Positions 30,861-40,391 of a stretch of DNA of 64,000 bases are shown here, one piece after another (the first letter of the stretch is position 1; the number at the start of each line of letters is the position of its first letter). Under the pieces are notes generated by a model. It was not told the origin of the DNA, searched no databases, and was given only the letters and a program-made list of their open reading frames with translations. The stretch is from Prorocentrum cordatum (taxonomy: Eukaryota; Sar; Dinophyceae; Prorocentrales; Prorocentraceae), in NCBI GenBank assembly GCA_963575745.1, contig CAUYUJ010016295.1, forward strand, positions 62,001 through 126,000, read 5' to 3'. The translations under genes were made by a program, and so were the position numbers.

Positions 30861-32989
30861 CAGAGGAGGGATGGTGATGCTCCGCCTGCTAAGACTTATC
30901 AGAGCCCGAGCACTGCCCCTTCTAGGAGCGGACTTCCTACAACGGGATCTCGGCCTCATGGAATTACTCCATATCTTTGGGAGGTTGCCACTGCGCATAA
31001 TGCGAACTGGCACTACATTGTCGTCTTCAACGGGCGTGTAGTGACCCGCCTTCGGCATCGCATCTGACGCGACGGCACTCTTGTGACAAGTCAACAAGCA
31101 CGCTTCAATGATATCTCTCGCATTGCAAAGGTGTTACTGAGTGAAGAAGTAGAGCAACGCCGTCGGCAAATTGCTTGGGCAATTGTTTTCTCAAGAGTGG
31201 ACTGCATTTTGAGGTGGTCTTCTCATGTGATACAGTCGGGGCGTGGATATTTTCGGATGAAAACATTGGAGTTGTAAGAGACGGTATAATACCCGATGGA
31301 AATATGGCTCGCGCAATGCAGAAGCCATGGTCTGACGATGAGAGGTCCATCTGTGCAAATTTTCCATGCTGTGAGAACAGGTTTTTGGATGATGTCTCCA
31401 ATGCCTCGTTCCAGTTCAATAAAACATAACGTTCGAAGGGACTACCAATCGGCGCCTGGCAGAGATGCTTTGGTTGCTGCGTGGACAGACCTGCGACTAA
31501 GCCCGCATTTACGTGATTCCCCGAGAGGGGGGGGAAAGCGGATCCAAGCTCATTTCCAGAAGACTGGGCGCCATGAACAAAAGCTCGGTCGATGCGCTGG
31601 AAAACTTGAACAAAGCGGAACAACGCCAGCGGGCGTGGGCCAACGCTGAAGATGCTCGCCCCAGGCGCGCTGTGGCGGGGCAAATTTTCTCACGCGGACA
31701 ACCAGGGGCCGTTCCGGCTTGGAGACCTGACAGCGCCACGGCCCAGCCGCCGGCGCGTCATGAACCATACTTCCAGTATCTAGAACCATTGGAGCTTCGA
31801 TTCGTGAATGGTTGAACCACAGGGCTGAGACGAAAGGAGAAGATGCCCCGACCGCTGCGGATGGGTGGCAGTTGATTTGGGCACCAGATGTAGACCAATA
31901 CGCTTGCCCGTTTAGATGTTCTGCCACTGCTGCTTTCGATTGGTCAACTACACCCAGAAGACGGCTGGGACGAATGGGAACGAGAACAGGAGGCAAGGGG
32001 AGTAACCATCCCATCGATTCAGACAGTAACGGGCAACTGGAATCAAGCCACTTATATCTCCAAATCGAATAAGGTAGGAGAAACGATTTCGGCGTAATTG
32101 CTGAACTTCATCAACGGCCCAGCCGTTCTGATGAAGTAATAACATCTCGGGAATAAGAAAGCGCTCGGATGTCGAGAGGCGTATCGGATGACAGCATGGT
32201 TCAGCGTTGCGCGATAAGTATCCCGACACGAGCACTGCCATTTTGGCTTGATTTGATTTCTATGTCTGTTTGAATGTCCTATTCGAGACACAATGTTGGC
32301 GGATATGTTCGGCGAGAAATCATCAAGCTTGTGACACAATTCATATTTGAATACCTGACTGCGTCGGTGGTGCCGGCGCCATTGCACGCCGACGTGGCTC
32401 ATGACGTGCCGCGCGACTTGGTTGAACTCGTTGAAAGGATATGGAATGAACCCTCCGACCGAATGCCCACTTCTGAGAGATGTGGACGGATGCTGTTAGC
32501 CGTGCGAGAAGTAATATGTTTGTTCATGTCCGCGGGGCTTTGCGTGGCATTTCCTGGATACGAAGTATAACGAACTTCTCATAATGCTGAGCTTGCCCGA
32601 AAAACGATGTGCGATTCATATGCGTTGGACTGTCGGATTAGGTCCGCGATTGAATCATTCGATCTACTCCACGAGTGGACCCGCGGCTTAGGAAACGAAG
32701 TCTCGGCGACTGTACGACAGCATAGCAGAGGCATCCAATGTGCTGTTGTTGTTGCGCAGATGGCTACAAACACCCCTTTCAATTCCAGGGTTCGCGTGTC
32801 AAACAGTCGTTTTGGATTCTCCAGCACCGATAATCCCATTGGACTGACTCATTGTCTTAAAAAGCCAAATGAGGAGAGCGGCCGAGCTGACTCTCCCACG
32901 GAGGCTCCACAGCCCAGCGCGAGTGCCATGACTACGATAGTCGCAGCCAAAGCCCCGATCCGCTCTGCCGCACATCGTCGAGACCGAGC
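30861..32989 (+). pseudogene. Broken frames, 3' part of the LTR element
   Basis: Protein-like + strand pieces are scattered and separated by stops: AENLNKAEQRQRAWANAEDA type sequence at 31513-31815 (ALENLNKAEQRQRAWANAED), a WDEWEREQEARGVTIPSI piece near 31965-32020, TASVVPAPLHADVAHDVPRD near 32355-32415, and a 128-codon frame 32607-32993. No family is recognised. Two CGGCCCAGCCG motifs (31739, 32115) lie here. Confidence 0.35.
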
Positions 32990-33649
32990 ATGATTTGGAC
33001 AGAGAGGCAGACCTATAGGGCTGCCCCTTATAATCATGTGCCCACGGGCTCAGCCGCGTCGGGCAGCGATGCCCGGCGTGTCGACGGCGATCGGGTCCGG
33101 ACATGGGCTGATGAACCCGCTGCCGAAGTAGATGGCCGCGCGAGCGACGGCGGCGGCGCCTGGCCGGCCCTGGATGGCTGCTGGGACACGACGCAGGACC
33201 ACGCCGACAAGAACGAGAACGGGGACATTCGAGGATATTCTGTTCATGTTAGTCGACATCAGCATAGCACAGGTCATACCAAAACGTGGCAATGGTTTAG
33301 TTCAACGAGGACCATGACAAGTTCAATCGTAATCGCACCTTGCCAGAGCCTCCACCTTCACCTACGCCGAAGGCGAGGCCGGCTGACAAGGACCAGGGCA
33401 AGGACAAGTCAGGCAGCTGGATTACACACAGAAGAAGAGACAGATATGCAGATCGCCCAAGAGACCAGTACCAGTGGAACTGGCGCAACAATGATAACTG
33501 GGACGATTCCCGAAACTGGAGAAATGATTGGCAGAGGTAATACAATACAAGAAAGCTTCGTACGACTTCGTCGATACCAGTCCAACGTTCATCCTGAAGC
33601 GGGTGCACCAGGTGTGCATGGGCATTGTGGCTTGAGCTGGCAATATTAG
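32990..33649 (+). pseudogene. Unassigned Arg/Asn/Trp-rich C-terminal frame
   Basis: The frame 32990-33649 is open 219 codons, but the more protein-like reading from 33340 to 33540 is another frame: PEPPPSPTPKARPADKDQGK, then DRYADRPRDQYQWNWRNNDN. Such a basic, Trp/Asn-rich tail is compatible with an RNA-binding end of a gag-like protein. It is the last coding-like segment before the purine tract of the right terminal repeat. Confidence 0.35.
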
Positions 33650-33796
33650 CTCGGGCGGGGTTCGTCGGGTTGTTTCGGTCTTCCGCCCCCTGGCAACCAC
33701 AGTCGAGCGGTAAAAGTGTTTTTGGGTTTCGCTCTTGTGGCTGTACACATGCACAGGCCAGGTGGGTTGGGGGCCGGGGCGACTACGCATCCCGCC

Positions 33797-33806
33797 GCGG
33801 GGGGAG
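33797..33806 (+). promoter_or_regulatory. Polypurine tract
   Basis: GCGGGGGGAG directly before the right terminal repeat, the position where plus-strand priming of an LTR retrotransposon occurs. Confidence 0.5.
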
Positions 33807-34103
33807 TCAATGCACTCCTTCCGCGCCACCGCTCTGCTGCCCGTCCTGCTCCCTCGCCCCGCTCGCACTGTCTGTCTTACTTGTGGATCTTACCTCAAGC
33901 TGTGTGGTTCTAGGGGAACAGAAACGGAGCGAGCCTGCTGCGCGCGCGTGCGTCGGCCGGCGGGCCAGCCTCCTCCCTTCAGGGTTACCCTATTGCTAGC
34001 TGAGCGGCGTTATTCTTTCTCCCCATGTCATCTGCGGAGCCCACTGAAACTGAGACAACATCGGAACATCTTGCAGGGATTATGAAGATTCTGGCGAAAG
34101 ACT
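33806..34103 (+). repeat. Right long terminal repeat
   Basis: Aligns to 7731-8030 over its full length, including TTACCTCAAGCTG, GCGTCGGCCGGCGGG, GTTACCCTATTGCTAGCTGA and ATCTGCGGAGCCCACTG. Similarity ends near CTGGCGAAAGACT. No clear target-site duplication could be matched to the left flank. Confidence 0.75.
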
Positions 34104-34259
34104 GCAAGACTTTGTGTGTCCGTGGGCCTCCCCGCTGGTGCGCCTGCCGAGCCTCTGCGCCCTGGGCTCTCCCCGCAGGCAGGCTCGAGTCGTTCCTGCT
34201 GCCCGGCGACGGCCGCCGGACCTACACCGGCGAGGCGGGCCAAGAAGACGCAACCCGCT

Positions 34260-34356
34260 GCTTCGGAGGAGGAGGACTGGGAGGGGGCGGAGGAGGAGGA
34301 GCAGGGGGAGGAGGAGGAGGGGGAGGAGGGGGAGGAGGAGGAGGAGGAGGAAGATG
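34260..34356. repeat. (GGA)n microsatellite
   Basis: Trinucleotide array in the sequence between the LTR element and the retrogene. Confidence 0.95.
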
Positions 34357-34470
34357 AGGAGGGTCGAGGGTCGAGGCCACCGAGCGCGCGCCCGATCCGA
34401 GCACGCGACGGGATCTAATATGGAGCCTGCTCCCGCCGAACACGAAGAGCAGGGACCCCAAGGCCTGCAC

Positions 34471-34572
34471 GGCAACCGCGGACGTACCGCACACGTGCCG
34501 CCGACCAAGGGGGAACGGCCGCCGTGGGAACACCCTCGGGACAGCAACCGCGGACGTACCGCACACGTGCTG
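34471..34572. repeat. Direct repeat, 2 x 27 bp downstream of the retrogene
   Basis: GCAACCGCGGACGTACCGCA followed by CACGTGC occurs at about 34472 and 34544, 72 bp apart, in the 3' flank of the minus-strand gene. Confidence 0.85.
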
Positions 34573-34599
34573 CCCGAGGGGCCCACAGGGGCCAGCCTC

Positions 34600-35379
34600 T
34601 CAGAGCTCGGCGAGCCTCCGCAGCGTCTCCACCCCGAGCTGCTTGAACAAGGGGCCGTCGGTGTCGGGCCTGGACGAGGCCGCGAGGCGCCGCGCGAGCA
34701 GCTCCGCGCGCTCGTCCGAGGGCACCGCCGCCGCAGCCTCCGCCAGTGCGGGGCCGTTCCCAGCCGCAGCGGCTGCGGCTCCGCCAGCTCCAGGAGCCAG
34801 CTCCGCCGACGCCGCCACCTCCGGAGCAGCCGCAACCGCGGCCGCAGGCCGCAGCTGACGCCTCCGCGCCACGCGTGGCGGCAGGGCGTCCGCCCAGCTG
34901 TCGTCGACGAGCTCCGCCGACGCCGCCACCTCCGGAGCAGCCGCAACCGCGGCCGCAGGCCGCAGCTTACGCCTCCGCGCCACGCGTGGCGGCAGGGCGT
35001 CCGCCCAGCTGTCGTCGACGGAGCCGTCGGAGATGTCCATGGCACCGGGGGGCGCACCAGCGGGCACGGCGGCAGGCACCGCGGGCTCGCGGCCACCCGC
35101 CTTCCGCTCCGCCAGCCTCGCCCTGCGCCGACGGCGCCGCGCGCACTTCTTCTCCTGCTTCTCCGTCTTCTTCTGCGTGCAAATGGCCTCCACGTCGGCC
35201 GCGGGCTGCGGCGGCGCCGCGGCGGGGGTCGGCGTCCTGCCGGCGAACAACGCCGCAGACACCGCAGACCTCGCGACAGCTGCCACAGTGCGGCGTGGAG
35301 CTCCTCCTTGCACTGCTGCCCGCACCGCGGCTGCGACGAGGTCGCAGGCGTTGCAGGAAGCCCCTCTAGGCTCTGCCAT
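34600..35379 (-). CDS. Intronless retrogene, Ala/Arg-rich protein of 259 residues
   Basis: Function unknown. The ATG at 35379 was chosen because it is the first after a spliced-leader relic (35445-35432), leaving a 52-base 5' UTR; the same frame is open further upstream only through a CCT repeat. The protein begins MAEPRGASCNACDLVAAAVR, then an Ala/Pro stretch, a Lys/Arg cluster near residues 80-100 (QKKTEKQEKKCARRRRRRAR, a likely nuclear signal), and two exact-looking tandem copies of a 37-residue repeat starting VDDSWADALPPRVARRR. It ends KQLGVETLRRLAEL. It has no introns over 780 bases, unlike the two spliced genes to the right. Other long frames on both strands here (491 and 440 codons) are low-complexity shadows. 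Confidence 0.6.
   Translation of the reverse strand: MAEPRGASCNACDLVAAAVRAAVQGGAPRRTVAAVARSAVSAALFAGRTPTPAAAPPQPAADVEAICTQKKTEKQEKKCARRRRRRARLAERKAGGREPAVPAAVPAGAPPGAMDISDGSVDDSWADALPPRVARRRKLRPAAAVAAAPEVAASAELVDDSWADALPPRVARRRQLRPAAAVAAAPEVAASAELAPGAGGAAAAAAGNGPALAEAAAAVPSDERAELLARRLAASSRPDTDGPLFKQLGVETLRRLAEL
34798..35019 (-). repeat. 111-bp tandem duplication inside the retrogene
   Basis: 34909-35019 and 34798-34908 are near-identical in-frame copies (37 codons), differing at a Lys/Gln codon. The two GTCGTCGAC boxes are 111 bases apart. Confidence 0.92.
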
Positions 35380-35431
35380 GGCCCAGGACACGAACGAGGC
35401 GGGCCGAGAGCGAGGCAGAACCGTGCGACCG

Positions 35432-35445
35432 CTTGAGCCAAAATG
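35432..35445 (-). other. Dinoflagellate spliced-leader relic
   Basis: Minus strand reads CATTTTGGCTCAAG, the last 14 bases of the 22-base dinoflagellate spliced leader (which ends ...CCATTTTGGCTCAAG). Chance occurrence of a given 14-mer in 128 kb of both strands is about 5 in 10,000, and it sits just upstream of an ATG-initiated intronless frame in the correct orientation. Confidence 0.75.
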
Positions 35446-35446
35446 T

Positions 35447-35478
<32 letters not shown>

Positions 35479-35545
35479 TGGCGGAAGAGGAGGAGGAGGA
35501 GAAGGAGGAGGAAAAGGAGGAGGGGGAGGAGGAGGAGGAGAGGGA
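35446..35545. repeat. (GGA)n microsatellite
   Basis: Trinucleotide array immediately 5' of the spliced-leader relic (as seen from the minus-strand gene). Confidence 0.95.
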
Positions 35546-35730
35546 TGGTGGTCAAGGAACGTTACGCGTTTTATCGCCGGTGCGCTTGCCTTGCGCAGCC
35601 ACGATGGGTGCATGGCGCTCAAGCGTCGATGCAGGGTGGTAAAGGGCCGCCCACACTGTCTGGGCGCTAATGCACCTCGCGCCCGCGATGCCGCTGTAAG
35701 TCCACGTCGCAGACCCCCATCGAGTCAAGA

Positions 35731-35882
35731 AAAAATCATGACGGGTGATGTTTTGGTATTTTCGGCCTCCATGGGGCCCTTACCAGGCTTCGGGGCTATC
35801 CAGGAACGACTCAGGATGAGGAGCCGGTCCTGAGGAAAGGGTCCAGACCTTTGGGGGTCGACGTTATGAAAAATCATGACGT
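35731..35882. mobile_element. Dispersed element F8, copy 1
   Basis: Contains TTCGGCCTCCAT, GGGCCCTT, GGTCCTGAGGAAAGGGTC and GGGGGTCGACGTTATGAA, all found in the same order on the minus strand at 60771-60931 and in part at 61528-61576. The segment is flanked by a 13-bp direct repeat AAAAATCATGACG, which may be a target-site duplication. Confidence 0.65.
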
Positions 35883-36047
35883 CGGGGTATTGGGGCCAGG
35901 CTGTCCAGCGGGGCGGCAGCGCCATGGGAACCCGTGACAAGGCCGTACCGGGGTTGCTGCCCACCGAGCGTTCGCAATCGACACTGAGGGCTTGTAGCTT
36001 TAGGGGGATCCAAAGAATTCGTTATCACCCTCCGTTCTCATTTGTTT

Positions 36048-36094
36048 GTTCTCTCTCTCTCTCTCTTTCGTTTTCTGTTTCCTGTTTCCTTTTG

Positions 36095-36131
<37 letters not shown>

Positions 36132-36180
36132 TTCTCTCTCCTTTTATTCCGTTTTTCTCTTTCTCTCTCTCTCTCTCTAC
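36048..36180. repeat. (CT)n microsatellite, interrupted
   Basis: CT-rich with TTT interruptions. Gives Ser-Leu frames that are not genes. Confidence 0.95.
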
Positions 36181-36273
36181 ATGAGTTGGGAGACCGGAGT
36201 GTCTTTATTGTTCCTAGGTGCGTGGGTGAAGTGACATTCCTCGGCGCAGAGTCTGCTTGGTTGTTGAGTTTTC

Positions 36274-36420
36274 TGAAGAATAAGTATTGTTGATCCCCCC
36301 TCCGGTGACCATTGTATTTTTCAATTGAAGTGTTTCCTTCGGGGCTCGCACCTTGTTTGCTTGAGTCAGGGAAAGTCACGGGTTCAAGCTGTGTTGGCCC
36401 CCAGTTTGCAACAACAACGG
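36274..36420. repeat. Dispersed repeat, copy 1 (pair with 38258-38408)
   Basis: AATAAGTATTGTTGATCCCC, then CTCGCACC, CAGGGAAAGTC, CAAGCTGTG...CCCC and TACAACAACAA-like end match 38258-38408 in order. Contains GGGTTCAAGC, which resembles a tRNA B box, but no tRNA fold is seen. Confidence 0.75.
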
Positions 36421-36845
36421 CTCCCGCCTCATACTTCCCCACAATGTATTCCCAAATCGAGCTCTCGCGCGGGACTTCCTCACAATTTGTATACGAATCG
36501 TGCTCTCGCGTGTGCGCCCTCGGCGCTCAGGAATCACGCTCTCGCTTTCGTTTTTCTCACGATGTACTTGGGAATCGCGCTATCGCTCGAGACTTCCTCG
36601 TGATTCATGCAGGACCCACGCTTCAGCAACCCGCCTGCTCGACCTGGTCGCCCGGGCCCGCCTTCCCGACCTGCCCGCTATGGGTCTGCCCACCCGATCT
36701 GCCCGTCTGGTTCTACCACTTGTTTTCTGCTCCTTGCCCCCCTCCTGCCAATTTTAGTCGTGCTCCATTCTTCTCCCTCCCCCTTCCACCTGTCTTCTCT
36801 TCTCTTGTTTTAGGGGCTGCACTAAGTGCACGTGGCAGGTAAGGA

Positions 36846-36995
36846 AGATGTACCCCCAAGGGGGTGCGATCGAAGACGATGCGGGCGGGTACCGAGGGTT
36901 TGGGATCTATTGATTTACGCGTGGGCAGATAGGAGCGAGCAGACTTAAAATGATTGTTGCTGTTGTTGTTGTTGGTTGTGGTGGTGGTCTTGTTG
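36846..36995 (+). mobile_element. SINE-like repeat with (GTT)n tail, copy 1
   Basis: CCCCCAAGGGGGTGCGATCG, GGCGGGTA, CGAGGGT, then AATGATTGTTGCTGTTGTTG. The same order of blocks is at 40008-40130. The simple-repeat 3' tail and lack of coding capacity suggest a SINE. Confidence 0.5.
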
Positions 36996-37141
36996 TTGGT
37001 GTTGGAACTTAAGTACAAAACACTTATATTGTTGGACCCCCCCCATGCGCCTTGGCGCTCTCGCCTCGGCGCCGGCTACATTTTCATTGAAAATGAGGCT
37101 CACGCTCTAGCGGTTTGGGGGTTGCGCCAAAACCGGCCCCC

Positions 37142-37142
37142 C

Positions 37143-37189
<47 letters not shown>

Positions 37190-37190
37190 C
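37142..37190. repeat. (CAA)n microsatellite
   Basis: About 16 CAA units. Confidence 0.97.
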
Positions 37191-38045
37191 GCTTCCGCTC
37201 GAGACTTCTTCCTCTGTTTTTGCTCATGGCCCGTGCTCTTGCTCGCCGCCGAAAGCCGCCGTCCCAACAAAACCAGCGCTCCCGCTCGAGACTTCCTCAC
37301 GTTTTACCTTGGACTGGCGCGCTACTCTTTCTCTCATCGGCGCCGCCCCCAGCAACAGCAATGCTACCGCTCGAGACCTCCTCCTTTTTTTGTTCCAAAG
37401 GCGGTGCTCCTCCTCGCCGCCGCAAAACCGCCGTCCCGACAAAACCAGCGCTCCCGCGAGAGACCTCCTTCCGTTTTACGATTGACTGGCGCCCCCACTC
37501 TTTTTTGAATTGGTGCCGCTCCCAGCAAGAACAGCGCTCCCGCTCGAGTCTTCCTCCCTTTTTCCTCAGGGCCCTCGCCACCAACAGCCCCCGTCCTGAC
37601 AAAACCACGGCTCCCGCTCGAGGCTTCCTCGCTTCTTACTCAAGGCGGTGTTACTCCCCGCCGCCGAAAACCGCTGTTCCAAGAAAACTAGCGTTCCCGC
37701 TGGAGACTTCGTTTTGTTTCACGCTGGACTAGCGCCCTACTCTCTTCAGTATTGGCGCCGCTCCCAGCAACAACAGCGGCCCTGCTCGAGGCTTACTCCC
37801 TTTCTATTTAGGGCCAGGTCCTTGCCTCGCCGCCGACAGCTCCCATCCCCACCAAGGCAATCCTGTCGCTCGATACTTCCGTGTGCTTTACCCTTAGCTG
37901 GGGCTCCACTGGCGGTCTCGCATCGGCGCAGAAAGACGTGGGCATGTGTTATCGAGGCGGAATATGTTGAAATTCTTGGAGAGGTGTTTGCAGAATCACA
38001 CTGGGCGGGAGATCCTGGAATGGGAATAACGGACCCCGCTATAGA

Positions 38046-38250
38046 ACAATAATCCCCCATGATAGGGGATGGTTATCATGATGGTCGCATGCTTCGTGTG
38101 GAAACATAGTGCATGAGGGTAAACTGATTGTTGTTGTTGTTGTGGTTGGTTGGTTGGTTGGTTGGTTGGTTGGTTGGTTGGTTGGTTGGTTGGTTGTTGT
38201 TGTTGTTGTCATCGTTGCTGTTGCTGCTGTTTTGTTGTTGTTGTTCCATT
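38046..38250. repeat. (TTG)n and (TTGG)n tail with flanking repeat remnant
   Basis: CTGATTGTTGTTGTTG is followed by about eleven TTGG units (38148-38193) and more TTG. AATCCCCC...GGGG upstream suggests a third, eroded copy of the SINE-like repeat. Confidence 0.6.
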
Positions 38251-38257
38251 CTCATTT

Positions 38258-38408
38258 CAGAACAATAAGTATTGTTGATCCCCCCTCACCGGTGCATACG
38301 ATTTTTCCTCAATCAAAGTGTGCCCCTCGACACTCGCACCCAGTTTTTTGACAGGGAAAGTCTTTGTGCTCAAACTGTGCCCCTGGCCCCCCGGATTACA
38401 ACAACAAG
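38258..38408. repeat. Dispersed repeat, copy 2 (pair with 36274-36420)
   Basis: Shares AATAAGTATTGTTGATCCCC and the following blocks in order with copy 1, about 1.98 kb upstream. Confidence 0.75.
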
Positions 38409-38694
38409 TGCTCCCGCCTGAGACTTCCTCCAAATTTACTCCTGACCCCCGTTCTTGAGACTTCCTCACAATTTACTCAGGATCGGTGCTCCCGCCTGTG
38501 ACTTCCTCGCAATTTAGTCAGGACCCCCGCTCCCATCTGAGACTTCCTCACATTTACCCAGGAACGGCGCTCCCGCTTGAGACTTCCTCGCAATGGAGCC
38601 AAGCCTTCCTCGCAATTCTAGGCGCTTCGCGTATCCCCACCAGCCCGTCCAGAAACGACGCCCAGGCGAGCAGAGGGTCGTCCTGAGGGGCTTT

Positions 38695-38955
38695 TCGGCG
38701 TCTTGGGTGCCTCGGGGGGGCCTCTGTGGGCCGTTCGGGATCCTCTTTGGGGCCTCCTGGGGGCCTCTTGGGGCCTCTTGGGGCCATCTTGGGGCCTCTG
38801 GGAGCACCTTGGGTGCCTCTGGGGGGTCTCTTGGGGCCTCTTGGGGGTCTCTTGGGGGCCTCCTGGGGGCCTCTTGGGGGGCCTCTTGGGGCCATCTTGG
38901 GGCCATCCTGCGGCCTCTTGGGGCATCCTGGGGGCCTCTTGCGGCCATCGTGGAG
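38695..38955. repeat. GGGGCCTCTTG short-period tandem repeat
   Basis: Around twenty degenerate units of 11-13 bases, GGGGCCTCTTGG. Frames on the minus strand read Pro-rich repeats and are not genes. The 53-55 kb intron repeat is rich in the same words. Confidence 0.85.
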
Positions 38956-39214
38956 GAAATCGATCAAAGAAGAGGGGAGCCTTAATTAGCGCTGCCCCCT
39001 CAGAAGGCCAAAATGGGGCCCAAACCATAGTAAAATCAATGATTTTGGCTTCCTCGCCGAGGCCGTTTTGGACGCTCTGACCGCTCCCCGCCCCTCCTGT
39101 CCAGGTCAGTGGGGAGGGGGTAGGGGGAGGGGTAAACCCCTCCCCGAAGGGGAAGAGGGAGGGGTGGAAGAGGAAACGCTCTAAACCACCGACGCCCAGA
39201 GGGCTGGTGGGATT
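38956..39214. other. Spacer, nothing recognised
   Basis: Contains a near-palindromic stretch CCCCTCCCC around 39110-39165 but no frame or known repeat. Confidence 0.4.
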
Positions 39215-39519
39215 TAATCAGGACCCTCGCTCCCGCCAGAGAAACCCTCACATGTTATTCAGAAGTTGCGCCCTCGCCTGTGACTTCCATGCAATGTATG
39301 CAGCAGTCGCGCTTTCGACGCTCAGGAAACACGCTGCGCCAACGACGCCGTTACAATTGACTTAGTAATCGCGCTCTCGCCATAGACAGACATCCCGCTT
39401 GACTGTCCCACACGCCCGACCCGCCCGTCAGGGGATCGCCCGCCCGTCGTGGGCTCCCGCCCGAGACTTCCTTCAGGAACGGCGTTTTCGCCTAGGACTT
39501 CCTCGAACGTTCACGCTCT

Positions 39520-39905
39520 TACCTACCTGCTCTTCCTCCCTTTCCCTCCTCCCTCCTCCCTCCACTCCTCCCTTCTCTCTCCCTCCTCTCTCCCCTCATC
39601 CTTATGCCTCTCTGCCCTATCCCCTCTCCCTCCTCTCCCTCCTCCCGTCTCCCTCCCCTCTCTTGCCTCCTCCCTCCCTTTTTCTTTCTCTCTCTTCCCT
39701 CTCTCTCTCTCTTTCTCTACCTCTCTTATATGTTGTTTTCTCTCTCTCCGTTTTTTTGTTTTCTCTCTCTCTCTCTCTCTGCCTCCAATTAACCGCCCCC
39801 CTCTTCGCTCCTTCTCTCCTGGCGTTTTCCCTCTTCCTTCGTCCCTCCCCCTCCCTTCCTTCCACTCTCCCTCGTTCTCCCCCTCCTCTTTTTGCACGGC
39901 TCACA
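39520..39905. repeat. CT/CCT-rich pyrimidine tract
   Basis: Nearly pure pyrimidine on this strand for about 380 bases, with short (CT)n parts near 39690 and 39765. Confidence 0.85.
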
Positions 39906-40007
39906 CCAATTCCAATGGCGGGCACATGTACTACGCCCACGAAGCATTGTCCGCCCGTTCAGGCTTGCCCGCCTGTCTAAGCCCGCCGCCCCCCGCAAAG
40001 ATAATTA

Positions 40008-40132
40008 ATCCCCCCATAGGGGGTGTGATCGAAGACAAAAAGGGCGGGTATCGAGGGTGTGGCGGACTCGTTTTGAATGACACACGGGCAAGTAAGAGCG
40101 AATTGTCTTAGAATGATTGTTGTTGTTGTTCT
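40008..40132 (+). mobile_element. SINE-like repeat with (GTT)n tail, copy 2
   Basis: CCCCCATAGGGGGTGTGATC, GGGCGGGTATCGAGGGTG, then AGAATGATTGTTGTTGTTGT, in the order of copy 1 at 36846. Confidence 0.5.
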
Positions 40133-40391
40133 CGCAGTCCTCGCCCGCGATCCCCCCGCGACCCACCCACGACCTAACCCGCCACCCACCCCGCCTCCCA
40201 CCCCGCCACCCACCCTGCGACCCGCCCACGTCCCACCCCTTTGTCTTTCTCCGAAGCTCAGTGCTGCTACGCCTGTCTTCTCGCCTTTTCTCTCCTTGCA
40301 TGTTCTCTGCCCTCCTCCTCTCCCCCCTCCCTGTCTCTTTCCCTCACTCTCGCTCTCCCTCTCTCTCTCTCTCCCTCTCGGCCCGGCGAGG

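Larger units (their letters stand above)
7731..34103 (+). mobile_element. Giant LTR retrotransposon (copia-type), decayed, about 26.4 kb
   Basis: Direct repeats of about 300 bp at 7731-8030 and 33806-34103 bound a segment whose first half reads gag, nucleocapsid, protease, integrase, RT, RNase H. Integrase before RT is the Ty1/copia order. A purine run GGGGGGAG ends at the start of the right repeat and a TGGTTATCAGCC site follows the left one, as a polypurine tract and primer binding site would. The second half (24.5-33.7 kb) carries further + strand frames with no known retroelement role. A duplicated satellite block at 20.98-24.53 kb splits it. All frames are broken, and the RT catalytic motif is altered. 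It is much longer than typical copia elements (5-10 kb), so a nested structure of two elements is a fair alternative. Confidence 0.72.
36425..38600. repeat. Degenerate minisatellite, GAGACTTCCTC type
   Basis: CGCTCCCGCYTGAGACTTCC followed by TCACAATTTACTCAGGA recurs at about 40-45 bp where least disturbed (38400-38600) and at wider, irregular spacing with GGCGCC/CAGCAACAACAG insertions at 37180-37810. More copies lie at 39215-39510. No gene is seen in this stretch. Confidence 0.75.

Noticed and set aside
30814-31041. 75-codon frame with LLRLIRARALPLLGADFLQRD
   Set aside because: Overlaps the KptA-like region's frame; hydrophobic/Arg composition could be a frameshifted reading, and I could not decide on a family.
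34080-35555. 491-codon minus-strand frame and 440-codon plus-strand frame
   Set aside because: Arg/Pro/Leu-rich shadows in GC-rich sequence overlapping the retrogene, whose own frame has the leader relic, a better composition and in-frame repeats.
36370-36395. tRNA gene suggested by GGGTTCAAGC
   Set aside because: No A box at the right distance, no acceptor stem or anticodon arm could be folded.
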